A stretch of DNA of 64,000 nucleotides from Polyporus tsugae (lineage: Eukaryota; Basidiomycota; Agaricomycetes; Polyporales; Polyporaceae). Under the pieces are notes generated by a model. That model saw only the letters and a list, made by a program, of their open reading frames with translations. It was not told where the DNA came from and did no database searches. How positions within the stretch are numbered: the first letter of the stretch is position 1; each line of letters begins with the position of its first letter. Positions 23,201-35,231 of this stretch are shown here, piece by piece. The stretch is taken from the NCBI GenBank assembly GCA_024305745.1, contig JAHRBS010000014.1, positions 503,501 through 567,500 on the forward strand, written 5' to 3'. Both the position numbers and the translations under genes were made by a program.

Positions 23201-25047
23201 GGCGAAGGTGCAAGATAGGGAGTAGGGACGCACATCTCGAACAGGGCCGTCACATCCTCGGGGGTCACCAGCCCAGAAAGTAGAATGTCCGGCGCAGCCT
23301 GACGCTCGACGATGAGCCGGCGCAATTGAAGGTTAGCCTGGGGGCCTGTTGAAGTTCCGCAACGCAACGTTGAATGTCAATGACGTCGGTGGCTCACAGA
23401 CGAGATACGCACCTGGGAGGAAGTAGCTCTCGCCCGCGACGCCCTTGGACTCGTGCGAGTGAGCCGAGTCCGTGCTCGAGTCGTCCGGCATTGCGCTCGC
23501 CGCAGCCCGGCTGCTCTGCAGTGCGGCAGTCGCCATGATCCCCGTCGGCGCCATCGCCTCCAGGATCGTGTCGACCGGCTGCACCGACCGCTCGACCGAA
23601 CTCCCGCGCACCGGGCTCGCCGCGCCGTCGCCACCCTGGGGGGCGGAGGCAGCAGCAGCAGCCGCGGCAGTGACCATGTCCTCGTCGGTGTCCGAGTCCT
23701 CGTCAGAGATGATGTCTTCGAGCGCGGAGATATCGAAGCGTGCGCGTGCGTCGCCGAGGACGCGCTGCCCAGCCTGCTGCGAGGCGCGCTCGAGGTAGGA
23801 GAGGATGTCGCGGTACTCGGTGCGCTCCTTGGAGCTCAGCGGGAGGCGGGCGGGAACGAGCGTGAGCGGGGTCGCCATCGTGGGCCCGGGGTTGACGCGC
23901 GAGAGGAGGTTGTCAATCATTGCGTCCTTTTCGCGGATTTGCTGCCGGAGGACCATGCGCATTCTGTGGCGTGTCGCGCGTGTTGGACGCATCGCAGCGT
24001 GGCAGCGAGTATGCTCGTCAGCGGAAAGGACGGCCGGCGCGCATATACGGGGATCATTCAGACTCACCCGGGTGCGCGGGGTTTCCGTCCGGGAAAGACG
24101 CACTCGTACCCGCCCGTAGTGCATCGCGAGCATACTTCGTCTTCCGGGTTCGTGAACGTGCATTTCATCTGCGCGGCGGCGAGCAACAACCAATCAGAGA
24201 AGTGCAGAGTAGTCAGCGGGGTCCCCACGCGAAGCACGAAGATGACATGACGCACCTTGAGTCGCCGACAGCGGGCGCAGGCCCCAGTGCGCTTCGCAGC
24301 GGCCTGGCGGGCGGCGCGAGGGCGGTTCCTATCTGGCCCTACGCTCCCGCCTCCACTGCCGCCCGCGCCGTCCATGCTGCCAGGGATCCCCTGGGCGTAC
24401 GGGTCGAGCGAGAAGTGGGACGGGTCGGGAATGTAGCCGTGGGCGTGCTCTGGAGGGTAGAGCGCGTCGAGCGACGGGTTGTGGTTATTCACCTCTGCCT
24501 TGATCTGCGGAGCGTAGCCTGCGGGCGGTCATTCCAGACGTCAGCGCCCGCCATCGCGATCAGGTTGGCCGCGGGTCTCGACCGCGACGGCCACATGGAG
24601 GCGCGGACACTCACCGCCGTCGACATACGGGCCGGGCATGGGGTGCGCTGTGCACGGGCGAGGCCGCACAGGAAATAAGAAGGTTATTAGCTTATCTCAG
24701 ACTCACGGCGCCAGCCAAGGATCGGGCGTGCACGTACGTTGATGGGTGGATATCGGTGGCCACTGCCCGTCTTGCGGGTGCTGGTGCTGGTGGTGGAAGT
24801 GGTGGTGGGGAGCGAAGTAGGTCTCGGGGGAGTCGCCGTTCGGGATGGAGGGCGAGGAGAGCGGAGATGGAACGCGCTGTTGGCCCGCCCCTGTGGGGAT
24901 CGGGGGCAGATCGCGGTAGGGGGCGGACGCGGGGTGTTGCCAGCCGTTGGAAGGGGGCGCGTACGGGTCGACACGCGGCAGCGATCCGCCAAGGCGGGGG
25001 TCCATGGTGCGCAGGGGGTCGGGGATGTGGTAGCCCGTGGCGTACAT
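20293..25047 (-). CDS. Zn(II)2Cys6 fungal transcription factor
   Basis: The start at 25047 gives MYATGYHIPDPLRTMDPRLG. A His/Pro/Ser-rich N-terminal region follows (FAPHHHFHHQHQHPQDGQ), then IKAEVNNHNPSLDALYPP. The binuclear zinc cluster is split by an intron: GACARCRRLKVR joined to MKCTFTNPEDEVCSRC and GGYECVFPGRKPR, six Cys in C-x2-C-x6-C spacing. A linker (LREKDAM-like coiled stretch, REKDAMIDNLLSRVNPGP) is followed by the fungal-specific middle homology region: GLVTPEDVTALFEM, PIIPILDENIHSP, FAKAAAANAVIDGWKTVEMC, FALWSVYNPP, RMWLMCFIMDRCLCIQSGK and HKFKYHNQCDGYLTSLTELL. The Ala/Gly/Met-rich C-terminus ends FLTSSPGGS at 20293. At least a dozen exons are needed. It acts in the nucleus as a DNA-binding regulator; targets are not deducible. 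Confidence 0.85.
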
Positions 25048-28000
25048 GGCGGGGGACGCCTGAAGGCTGAGGATGATGCGGAGACTGAACGCAGTGGGGG
25101 AGCAGCTCACCCGGTTGACGGGTGCTGAAACCGGAGCGAAGATGATATATGCGTGCGCGTAATGGCCACCGATAATACGCGAACACCACCCGCCACGAAG
25201 GGCCCAGAGGGGCGGGTAGCGAGGAGCCTGGGAGTGGGGCCAGGAGTGCCATTTCTAACCGCTGGAAGAAGCGTCGAGTGTCGGCGTGCCGGCGAGGTCG
25301 TGCTGTGATTGTCCCCAAACGGGCACCATCCCTGTCCGAAGCCTGATTGCGTCTCCGCTGCTGGGAACTTACGTGACTGCCCGCGACGTCTGCCACCATT
25401 GGCCACTCCCCTCGCCCTCCCAATTCTCCCAGTGCCACTCTCGGGCGAATCCTCCTCCACCCCGCGTGCGCCTGGCGGAGATCCCTCTCCTTTGGCTGAG
25501 CCTCGCCGCGTCCACAGCCGCCCTCGCGCCAGGGAATGCCCGAGCCAGACATCGACGATTGTGCGGGAATGGGTCGAACAAGAAGCAATCCACTCTGGCG
25601 CTCGCCCCAAGTCTCACAGCGCCGAGCCAGAACACATGTCGAGGCTTCGCTTGCGATCTAGAAAACACCATTCCAATGCCAACGCACCCGAATGCATGCC
25701 GCAGTTTCAGACACATGTGCCCCTGGACCATCCGACGAACGGCCGCTCGAACTCCCCTCCAATCGACAATTGCTCTTGGAAATCTCAGGAGGCGGCTATC
25801 AAACAACTTTGCTCGGTTCGTGCATCGGACTTGGATGCTGGATCGACGCGGTGAGGCCTAGGGCCTGCTTGCCAGACCACGCGTGGAAGATAGTCCGTCA
25901 AGCCAGGCAGAGATGTACCACGTACCCCGGGACCCGTCTCACATATCCCCAGCCATGACATGCGCGGGACAGGCAGAGGCGAGCATCCACCTGCAGAAGT
26001 CGAGTTGGAGCGCTTGAAGAATCGGGCGTGCCAATCGATCGGAAAGCCGGCATCGAGATAACAAATAGAAGTTGCAGAAAACTCCTCCGTCCCGAAAGGT
26101 AAAAACTTCGCCCTCGCAAGTACTTACTCGCGCCCAGCCACCACGCATTCCGGGAGAGGCATTCTGAGGTGCCATCGTCCCCAGACCACACAGCGCGGCG
26201 AGGACGCCCCGTGCCCTCCACACGAGTCTCAGCCAGCTCGCGGTAGAAGGCGTCAAGACTCCCGTCTTGGATGGGATCATCAGACCACGTTTGCCGTCCC
26301 GCGTCTCCTCGCGAGCGCTGGGGCCATTCAGTTGATCCTCAGTCGGCATACAATTCGCACAAAGTGATAATCACTCACACTGACAACAAGCGTCTTTGGG
26401 CCTACGCGAATCGTCGCGAGGCGCGGAACCCGCTGGTGAAAATGTCAAGGTTCACGGACCCAATAAGCTCGTCTTCGCCAATCGAACTCTGCACGGTCAC
26501 CGGTAAACCGAGATGGAAGGAATCTTTAACACACCACCGAACACGGTCAGTGCACAGCTCGATCGGCGTGCCACTCGTTCGAAACGAGTACGCGAGGTGG
26601 CGCTGCAGCACACAGAACAGCGACCACCTCGACGTTCCTGAGTTTAGGCTGGTTGCCCGCATACATACGCCCCGTTAAGCAACGTTGTTCGAGCCGAAAG
26701 GGTCGCGGAGGCAACACACCATGAATTTGCGATGCGATGGGTCGATACCGATGCGCCCGAGCCCGCGACCTCCCGAAAGCGGTGATAGCCCATCCCGAAC
26801 TGTTTAGCGCGAAAGCCCGGTCGCGAAACCGGCCTAGTGCCCACCGCGAGGGTATAGTTGATCTAGTGGGTGAGTATGTACCGCGGCTTAGCTCGCTGCA
26901 CCGCCTCGGTGTTGCGGGCAGCGACGGCGGGGGATTGGCGACTCGGATTGGCGTGTGTTACTTGGCGGGTTTGGCGGGGAACCAACAAGGGACCGTGACC
27001 GTTGTCCCTCGAAGCCTCGGGGTGGCGGTAACAGCTCGTCTTCGATGTCATGATTCCTGCCCGTTCGGAGTGCCCTGACCACCTTGACGCGTTCGGCCGG
27101 ACCGCTCGTCGTCTGCAGCTTCTCTCGGAACGCGAGACGCGAGACGCGGGGTAGAGGTCGGGGCTCTGGGCTCCCCGCTGACAGTCGGAGAATGTTCTGA
27201 GTTACATACGTGTGAGCTCGAGCGCAAGGGGGCCGCGTGCCTTGGGTTTCTGCCGCTCTGTCGGAGATTCGTTGAGTTGTGGTGGGAGGCGGGCCTTGCA
27301 GGCGGAGATTGTACCTTGCTGCAGGCGACCATTCGCGGGCTCGTGATGAGCAGCACTACAGATACGAGCGATATGAGCGGCGAATGAATGGGCGCGTGGG
27401 GTTCTTCGGAAGAGCTTTGTGTGAGAGGCGGAGGCTTCTCTTTCGCGCGGAGGCAGTCGCGGGAGACGTTCAGGAACGGCATGTGGTAAAGGCGAGGTTC
27501 ATGTGTCGTAAGTAGTAGCGCAATTTGGCCGTGCGCAAGACCTGTCGAGCAACTGATGCAGCTGCCGTATTCAACCCGTCTAGGTATCTCTTGCAAAGGA
27601 GGAAAGTGAGAAATTCAGGTCCATGTGACGAGCGGATCAGGTACTCACCATTCTTAACCATCGGGTCAACTGGACAACCATGTAAATGCTTATATTAAGG
27701 CACTTCAACAGCCATACTGGACAGCAGGTTGTTTCGGAGTTGTACACAGGATTCTTGCTCCTTATCGTCGAATCATCAGTCCCGCAAGCCACCAGTCAGC
27801 ACTGTGGACATAGCCCAAGCGATTGAGGACGGTGCCGAAGCATTTTATATGTCAAGCGAAGTGAGGAATTCGAAATACGAGAGAGACACGAGCCGAAGAG
27901 TGCGCATATAGCTTGATTCTCTACCGACGTACGTGGTGGTTCAAGAGAACGTTTTGGGGCCTTGCAAATTCTGCCAAGTGCCGCAGTGAGTATAGATAAG

Positions 28001-28095
28001 ATAAGATTGGGCGTCTCCTCTGCGATCAATGGATGAGTCCGCATGATTGCGCTTTGAATTTTCCGTTTTACGTCTTCGTATTCCCTACTGCCACC
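25048..28095. other. 3-kb divergent intergenic region
   Basis: This lies between the divergent transcription factor and the La gene. It contains several longish but motif-free frames (for example 191 codons at 25286-25861 on plus and 182 codons at 27048-27596 on minus). None has a recognisable domain or convincing exon structure. It is unusually long for this region and probably includes the promoters of both flanking genes. Confidence 0.35.
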
Positions 28096-30018
28096 ATGTC
28101 CGCTGCTGCCGTCGCCGAGCCCGTGGTGGTCCCAAAACTAGTCGAGGAAGACACCAAGATAGCTGCTGCCCCTACTGATACGGAGACGGAGGACCAGAAA
28201 AAGCAAAGGGCGGTGCGCCAGAGTGCGTCTGCATACAGTTTGGTATCTCGAATTGACTTTTAGTCCTGACTCTGCTGGTTTTGGTTGGTTTTAGTCGAGT
28301 TCTACTTTGCGGACTCGAACCTGCCATTTGACAGGTATGTATCCGTCCAAGGATCGTGCGTGTTGATGAGGGCTAAGCGATGTGCTGCAGGTTCATGTGG
28401 ACGCTCCACACTGCCAACGCGGAGCACTGGGTGCCCGTCAAGACCGTCGCGTCCTTCAAGCGCATGCGCGACTTCCAGGCGCTTGGCAATGACTGGGTCG
28501 TCGATGCACTGAGGATGAGCGAGGAGCTTGAGGTCGACGTCGCCGGGGAGAACGTGCGCAGGCGGACGGAGGTGCAGCCGCCCAAGGGTCAGTTCGAGCG
28601 GTCCGTGTATGCAGTACGTGAGGGGGTTCTTCGTTGGCGGGAGATGTGCTCATGCATGCGGTTGCGGTGGTAGAAAGGGTTCGGGAAGGAGGAGCCGACG
28701 CTGCAGAAGAAGCTCGAGGCGTTCTTCAACGGGTATGGGCAGACGAACGCGGTGCGCATGAGGAGGGTGGACGGGACGAAGGAGTTCAAGGTGTGTGTTT
28801 GTCACAAAGTGGGCCCGCGAGTTCCTTACAGAGTGTTCCATGCCACTTCTCTCGTGTAGGGCTCGGTCTTCGCTGAGTTCGCAGACTTCAAATCTGTCAG
28901 CGTGTTCCTCAATGCCGATCCCAAGCCGTCATGGAACGACGAGGAGCTTCTTATCATGTCAAAGTGTGTCATCTCTTCTTACTCTTCCGTCTCCATTTGC
29001 CAATCCACATATCTCCGCATCAAACTCTGAAGAGAGGCCTACTGCGAGATGAAGATCAAGGAGAAGGGTCTCACGGGCAAGGCCGCCGACCTCCGGCGAC
29101 AATCCATCGCCGGCACGGGGCGCAAGGGCTTTAACGCGTTCGCAGAGATGGCACAGAAGGAGAAGGGCGGAAAGAAGGGCAACGGCGACGACAAGCCGAA
29201 GCAGGAGGTCTACCTCGAGTTCCTTGGGGTAAGGATCCGTGTCCATGAAGAGGACGGCGGGAGCGTGAAGCCGGAGGACGTGCCCGCTGTGAAGGGTGCC
29301 TCGCTCAGGTTCGAGGGCGCGCTCGAGGACGTGAACTTTGACGAGATCAAGGTCTGTCGTGCTGGCATCGCTTTCCCCAGGGACGAATGGAAGGTGAACT
29401 GAATACGCATTTACATAGAGTCCATTGAAGGAGCGTTTCGCCCGCATGCCGTTCGTCAAGTACACGAAGGGTGAAATGGCCGGGTTGGTTGGCTTTGACA
29501 AGGTTCTGTCGGAGGACGACATCGATTTCGTGAAGACGAGCCTCAAAACCCTCAGCGGGAAGGATGTTTCGTGGACCCTCCCAGACGGTCAGTTATCTCC
29601 AATTCTCTCCTCACTGCCTTGACAAGCTCCCTTACATGTTTCACCCCATCTAGAGGACGCAGAACGCGCGTTCCAGCTCGAGCGAGCAGCCTCTGCGGCG
29701 AAGCGCGTCTTCTCCTTCCAGAACCGCGACTCGCGAGGTGGCCGCGGCGGCCGAGGGGGTCGCGGAGGGCGTGGTGGTCGTGGTGGTCGTGGTGGCCGTG
29801 GGGGTCGCGGCGGCGGACGCGGCGGCCAGCGCAACGGCGGCGACCGCGCGGAAAAGTCTAGAGACTCGGCCGTGGCTTCGTCGTCGACGAACGGGGAGCA
29901 GGCGGGCGAGAAGCGTAAACGCGCCGTCGAGCCCGATGGTGGCCCGAACATGGGCCTACGCGGCCAAGGCGTGCCCGTCGTGCAGTCGTCGAAAAAGGCG
30001 AAGTCGGAGGACTCATAG
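28096..30018 (+). CDS. La-domain RNA-binding protein (Lhp1/La homologue)
   Basis: The ATG at 28096 sits in a GCCACCATGT context and starts MSAAAVAEPVVVPKLVEED. The La motif is spread over exons: RQVEFYFADSNLPFDRF, then WTLHTANAEHWVPVKTVASF and MRDFQALGNDWVVDALR. An RRM-like segment follows (GYGQTNAVRMRRVDG, then GSVFAEFADFKSVSVFL). A second RRM-type segment (VYLEFLGVRIRVHEEDGG .. ALEDVNFDEIK .. GLVGFDKVLSEDDI) precedes an Arg/Gly-rich tail (about 29735-29850) and a basic end EKRKRAVEPDGG to KKAKSEDS. La proteins bind the UUU-OH 3' ends of Pol III transcripts such as pre-tRNA and U6 and protect them. This window also carries three U6 genes and a tRNA. Short introns separate the exons. Confidence 0.9.
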
Positions 30019-31293
30019 CCGGACCTGCAAGTCTATTGCTTCATCTGACATTCGGCACCCAGACTTGGCGCTCCACACACGGCGTGTGTTGAACTGTGGG
30101 CGTGGGCGAGGCTCGACCTCAACAGGAGTTGAAGGCAAAAGTGTTGGAGGTGGACTGTCTTTGTTGTAGTTGTACCCCGGTAAATATTCGCATATGTATC
30201 CTGTGCTTGGTTCACGCCCGTTTTGCTCTATAGCCATCACCAATGCAATGCAATTCAGTTCACACATCCTCCCATTCTCTCGACGACATGCCAGCAGACC
30301 AATGGGCTGTCTTATCCCGAGGTATTGGGCCCGCATCGGGGGTTCTGTCGACGCGCAAACACACAATTCGGGCCGTGGCACGATAACCATACAGACAATG
30401 GGGCGCTTGGACGAAGCCCGACCCACCGGTACGCCGTGACAATCCGGTCGACTCTCGAGTCTCAACAATTTCGCGCGCGCTCGCCCTTCTCTTCTCGCAT
30501 CGGCGGATAGGAAAGCCGCCGAGGCCAAGATCGTGATCATTGACCGGACCCAAACTCGTGGCCGGTATTCGACGTTCGATCGGATAGTGGACGTATCAGA
30601 CCCTTCTACAGTACTGCGGCAGCATTCGACGAACCTTGCACCTAACACGATTGCGCCTAGACTACTCCCAAACGTATTGGCAATGCCCCTTCTGTGCCTG
30701 CTCTGCGTCGCACTGAGAACACACCTCCTCTACAGACACCTACGACTTACCATGGGTATGCCTGGACTACTGGTGCCATCCTCACGTCCGATCTCGCCTC
30801 CGACGGAATCCGATCAAGCATTTCTGCGGTTCGCATGTTGACGGCCAAACTGAGCAGACGGGAATACCCCAGTACTTCCGCCGGAACGCGCCCCACCCTG
30901 CAGGCTGCAGCCAGCCGTTAGTTGTACGTCATATTGCACGCCGGGCGGTTGACCACAATGTGGCAGACTGACGCCCCAGGTACGACGAGACCCTCGATTG
31001 CCGCCATCCCCAGCCACGGATGGCCCAAGACTCGCGAGCCATGGACCTTTGAACGCCGAAAAAGTACGTACGTACACGCGAGCGTGCAGAGTCTATCATT
31101 GACTACGAAACGGCGTCCCACCGTACGCCCCAGTTCGAATTCGTTTCGCCGTATTGTCCCGGGCGGGGAGCGCCCCAGGACCGGGATCGACCCCCCGCGC
31201 GGCTCGCCCGCGTTTCGTCCCTGCGGCCTGAGCACGCGACCCTCTGACCCGGCGGTATCAGCGTCTTTGGTATGAAGCTGCAGATATCATGGA
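30019..31293. other. Intergenic, no gene seen
   Basis: Three-prime flank of the La gene followed by about 1 kb without motif-bearing frames. No RNA gene or repeat was recognised. Confidence 0.4.
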
Positions 31294-31521
31294 TCAAGTA
31301 TGATGGACTCGAACTCTAATGTACTTTGCCAGGTCCAGGTCCAGCGGGCGGTGGTCGAACACAGCAAACCCGAGCAGTTCGGAGAGGCAGAGGGTCTCGT
31401 AATAGACCGGGTCCTCCGCGCCGCCCCGGACGAAGCGCGACCAGTCCTCAGTCACGGTATTGATTGCGAATGACGAGTCGGGTCTGTTACACAAGCTACT
31501 GGCTTCGCGCCCTGGATGCAC
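31294..31521 (-). pseudogene. Possible HECT-like fragment, very uncertain
   Basis: A 75-codon frame contains DWSRFVRGGAEDPVYYETL then CLSELLGFAVFDHRPLDL. This faintly resembles the start of HECT E3 ligase domains, where a F-x-G-x-L/I-x-G-x-A-I/V/L stretch is followed by L-L-D. No further HECT motifs, such as the catalytic Cys region, are found nearby. If real it is a relic or the last exon of an unrecognised gene. Confidence 0.2.
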
Positions 31522-31920
31522 GATGACGCGCCGCTCCGAATCGGAGCGGGGAACGGGGGGACGACGTGTTGAGAGGTGATCACAGTACGAATCACATGGG
31601 GAAGAGGTATGTACTCACCTTCATACCCGAAGCATTCAAGTCAGTGGAACCTTACCAAGCTTCATCTTCTGGCTTCCCGCCGGCTCGGTCGGCCACACAA
31701 CGAGCGCAGGAACCCCGCCGTGCACAGATCACAGGGTGGGCACTTGACTGCATAGAACTCGTGCGGAAGAACCTCGGGGTACGTCTGACCTGTCGCTCCT
31801 GCGCGTATATATAACACACACCGTTTGTGCCGTAGAGGCCGCTTCCCCAGCGAATTTCGAGAATGGTATAAAAGCATGTCGACATTCGAATGATGTTTTG
31901 CTGGACTTCGTACTGTCAAG
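31522..31920. other. Intergenic; esterase promoter
   Basis: Short frames only. The esterase core promoter lies at its right end. Confidence 0.4.
31867..31873 (+). promoter_or_regulatory. TATA box of the SGNH esterase gene
   Basis: TATAAAA 48 bp before the ATG at 31921, a normal core-promoter distance once a short 5' leader is allowed. Confidence 0.6.
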
Positions 31921-33893
31921 ATGCGCCTGCAGACTTTCGCCCTTCCAAGGGTCGCGGTAGTAGCATCAACCATCCTTGCGCTCTATACCGCCGCAGCTCC
32001 TTCTTCAGCGTCGACGTCAGATTCTGCGGAACAGTCAGAAGGCGCAACGGTTATCTCGAACGACAATCCTCTCATCCACTTCCATGGCCGCTGGGACGCG
32101 TCCCCGGGTACCTGGTGGTGAGTCCGATCTTCCGCCCCGTCTTTCCATTCGTCGTGCCAGAAGGCTGGCGATCACTCTCGACGATTCGAGGTTGCATCGA
32201 AGTCAGACATCTATGCCCGTCGACTGATGCGCATGTTTCTCCCACTTCCATGGATTTATTCGATTGTGTACGGAGGATGCAGGGTAGGCTCGGGCTTCAA
32301 GCTGCACGTCGAAGACCTGACGTCGCTCACGCTCAACCTGGGGCCGCACACGACTTCCCCGCTTGCGAGCATCGGGGTCTCGGTTGATTACGAGCCGTTC
32401 TACACCGTGAACGTCACGCAAGGGGCCAATGCGATCCCGCTGCGCCGTGGTTCCATCCCCACGACCACGGCACCGGCAGGGAGCTCGGAATCGGAAGTAG
32501 GTAGTACGAAGAAGACCACGAACAGGAGCGTCGTGCGGATAAACGTCGAGGGCTGGGAGGATAACCGCATGAACCTCGAGACGATCGTTCTGAATAAGGT
32601 CTGTGTGTTCCATTGATCATTGGGGACTGGTAGCCCCCCGAAAAAAACTGATGGGCTAGAATTCCAGGGTTCGAAGCTGCTCCCGTACGTGCCTTCGAAG
32701 CTCGCGTTCCAATTTATCGGGGACTCGCTTTCAGCTGTGAGTTTTTGGTCCCTATATCACAGATATCTGGCCGTATCACCTGATATCAGGAGGAATGATC
32801 ACTCGCAGGGACAGTACCTACCTCAAGGAGTGGACCAGGCGTGGCCTTTCTTGACTGGCGAGTTTTTCAAGACAGAGCACAACATCAACGCTCAGCCGGG
32901 CGCGGCATTGACTGTATGCGGGTTCAAACATTTAAACCGAAAGAGACTGAGCCTGTCCTTCTAGGACATTGTCTCGTATGGAAACGAGCACGGCGTCTCG
33001 TACCAGTATTTCAAGGCCGGTCTCCGACAATTCTGGATTCTCTCAAGCTGTACTGAATATTCGAATCATCGTTTAGACGGAGGATACCGGCTACTTCTAC
33101 ACCACGGACCACAACTACACGACCCCATGGAACTTCTTGCGCGACCGTCCCGCGCCAACCCATGTCGTCGTTCACATTGGGTAAGCGGTGCGCCATATGC
33201 TACCACAACTGCAGGTGACAAGTTGATGCCTTCTCACTGGCAACCCATGCACAGCGCGAACGACGCATCGCAAAATGTCACGGCGGATGCGTTCGTACAG
33301 GTACGTGATTGGTACACCAGAGTCACCGCTCGAGTCTCCGAGTCCGCCGATCCGAACGCAACATCCTCTTCGTCCAGACCTTCGTAACATTCCTGGGCCG
33401 TTTACGAGGGCTGTACCCCGCCGCGCCGTTCTTCGTGTTCACGCCGGTACGTGGTTGTCGGGTTTGATGCTCCAAATCCGCTCCGGCATGATTGACGAAG
33501 TCCGACTTTCACAGTGGGGCTGGCCAAGCGCGGATGGGTCGATCAGCTACTACTATGATGGCCAATACGAACGCATCGTAGACGAGCGGTGCGTCCTTCT
33601 CTCCGATCACGACCCTGGTCATGGGCCGCATTCCTCATAAACGACGAAAATATTTTGACCGCTTCGAATCCCATGGCATCAGCCACCAAGCAGGTGATGT
33701 GAGCACGTTCCTCGTGAATACGACAGGATGGGTGACCTGGGATGACGTATTTCCCGAGTGAGTTGACCTCCCAAAACCTTCTCTCTGGTCGGACGGTTGA
33801 CGCAACGGACACAGTAACCAACATCCAAACGTTCCGGGGCACCAGAAGATTGCAGGGCTTTTCGAAAAATGGTTATCAGATTGGGGGTTGTAA
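31921..33893 (+). CDS. Secreted SGNH/GDSL-type carbohydrate esterase (CE2-like)
   Basis: MRLQTFALPRVAVVASTILA with a following Ala/Ser-rich stretch looks like a signal peptide. The N-terminal beta-sandwich part reads IHFHGRWDASPGTWWVGSGF and LTSLTLNLGPHT. The SGNH hydrolase domain has block I FQFIGDSLSAGQYLP (nucleophile Ser in GDS), block III HIGANDASQNV (G-x-N-D, split by an intron), and the end NQHPNVPGHQKIAGLF with the catalytic His, finishing at 33893. The final exon joins only if FPD|N is spliced at GTGAGT..CAG. Exon ends in the latter half use RHQAGDVSTFLVNTTGWVTW after an AG at about 33680. CE2-like esterases remove acetyl groups from plant polysaccharides. Eight or more introns, all short. 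It appears intact; the substrate is inferred. Confidence 0.8.
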
Positions 33894-33994
33894 CCGGAGG
33901 CGGAGGAGGTTACTTCTGTATCATTAAATATGATTCATAACTGTTTTTGACCAATCTTGCATCGATCAAAAACAGTGAAGATAGGACGCGGGTA

Positions 33995-34066
33995 TGGACA
34001 TACAGCGGATTGAACCCTGGACCTCACGCATGCGAAGCGTGCGCGCTACCACTGTGCCAAATGCCC
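33995..34066 (-). tRNA. tRNA-Ala (CGC)
   Basis: The minus strand gives a 72-nt tRNA. The D-arm contains TGGCACAGTGG (box A). The anticodon stem CACGC/GCGTG encloses loop TTCGCAT with anticodon CGC, and the T-arm contains GGTTCAATCC (box B). The acceptor GGGCATT pairs with TATGTCC except the last T-T pair; G3-T is a wobble pair. The D-stem has one A-C mismatch and the T-stem one G-G mismatch. A TTTTT stop lies about 22 nt downstream (33968-33972 on plus). It decodes GCG alanine codons, frequent in this GC-rich genome. The mismatches leave open a decaying copy. Confidence 0.78.
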
Positions 34067-35231
34067 TTCTTCGGCCAAGCCGTCTTATCTATTCGTTCAA
34101 ACCACAGGGTGTCTTCGCGATCACGTGTGGCCTAAGTACCTTGCACGCGTTCGAAACGCGTGCGGCAAAGGGCGCGCAGTGGTCCCCCGCAAAACACCAT
34201 TTGGGGACGAGCATTTTGACTACCTCCCACCATCTCCTCTTTCTTGATACATGCTGGATGTGACAAGTAAATCCTTCTTGTAGAGGTCCTTCACCTGGAC
34301 TTCTAACAAGTTTGTAGTACTTATCATCCGAGTCTCTTTTGGCAAGTGCCGGGCCACTGAGACTGGCACCGCATACAGTCTGCCCAGCCGTCCGATGCGC
34401 CCGGACGCCAAATTAACCTTCCGCGGAAAGGACCTTTTCCTTTCAGCCAAGACGTTGTCTGCACTTGGGAGTCAGGGCCCCTCTCAGGTCGTGAGTTTCT
34501 GGTGCACGTGCAACTACAGCTGAGTACATAACTGCAGTATTCATGGAGGAGAGATTCAGGGGACACCATTCCATTCTTAAAACTCTAGCAGGACGACTGC
34601 TGCCACTAGGAAAAATGTAGAGGTGTGTCAGGCTTGTCCTCCGAATCGCATAACTTTGAAGGCTGTAGTAAACTGTAGGTCTATGCGACCCATACTATGT
34701 GAGCTGTGAGCCAATGTGTGGAGTGATTTGGCTTTTACTTACTGCCGGTTTTCCAGACACGAACTGCTGTCTCATTCGCAAAGAGGGTCTTCGACGAGCA
34801 CTGGTCTTGGTCGAACACTTGAAGCTCCTTATATGCCGCCGGCACTGCTATATGCGGTAAGCCCCGGAGAGGTGGAGGCCTGGCTCGACGCGCCAGCTAG
34901 CTTCATTCCGTCAACAGGGGGTCTACAGCCACCTGGCTAGCGCGAGGCCTGCAACGTCAGCATAAAAGCATCCACACAGGCTCCAGCTGTGTTTCGGACG
35001 TCTCTCTTCCTGGCTCTCGAACCGCGTTCTCTGGAAGCCCAGCCTGAGTGAGCGCGTGGCCGAGTTACCGAACCCACGGATACTTTACACGTGACGCTGC
35101 ACCAAAACACGTTCATGAGTGGAGGAGCTCGGACAAGGCGGTCCTCGCGATTCGGTGAGTCTCCGTCCTCCTCACCCTCTCCACCCTCTCCCAGCCTCTC
35201 GCCCGCCTCCACCACTCACTCCGCTCTGCTC
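34067..35231. other. Intergenic; acyl-CoA synthetase upstream region
   Basis: About 1.2 kb between the divergent tRNA gene and the synthetase. No recognisable coding frame. C/T-rich tracts (35165-35215) sit just before the synthetase ATG, as is common in fungal leaders. Confidence 0.4.

Noticed and set aside
25286..25861. 191-codon ORF upstream of the transcription factor
   Set aside because: No motif, overlapping ORFs of similar length on both strands, composition like intergenic DNA.
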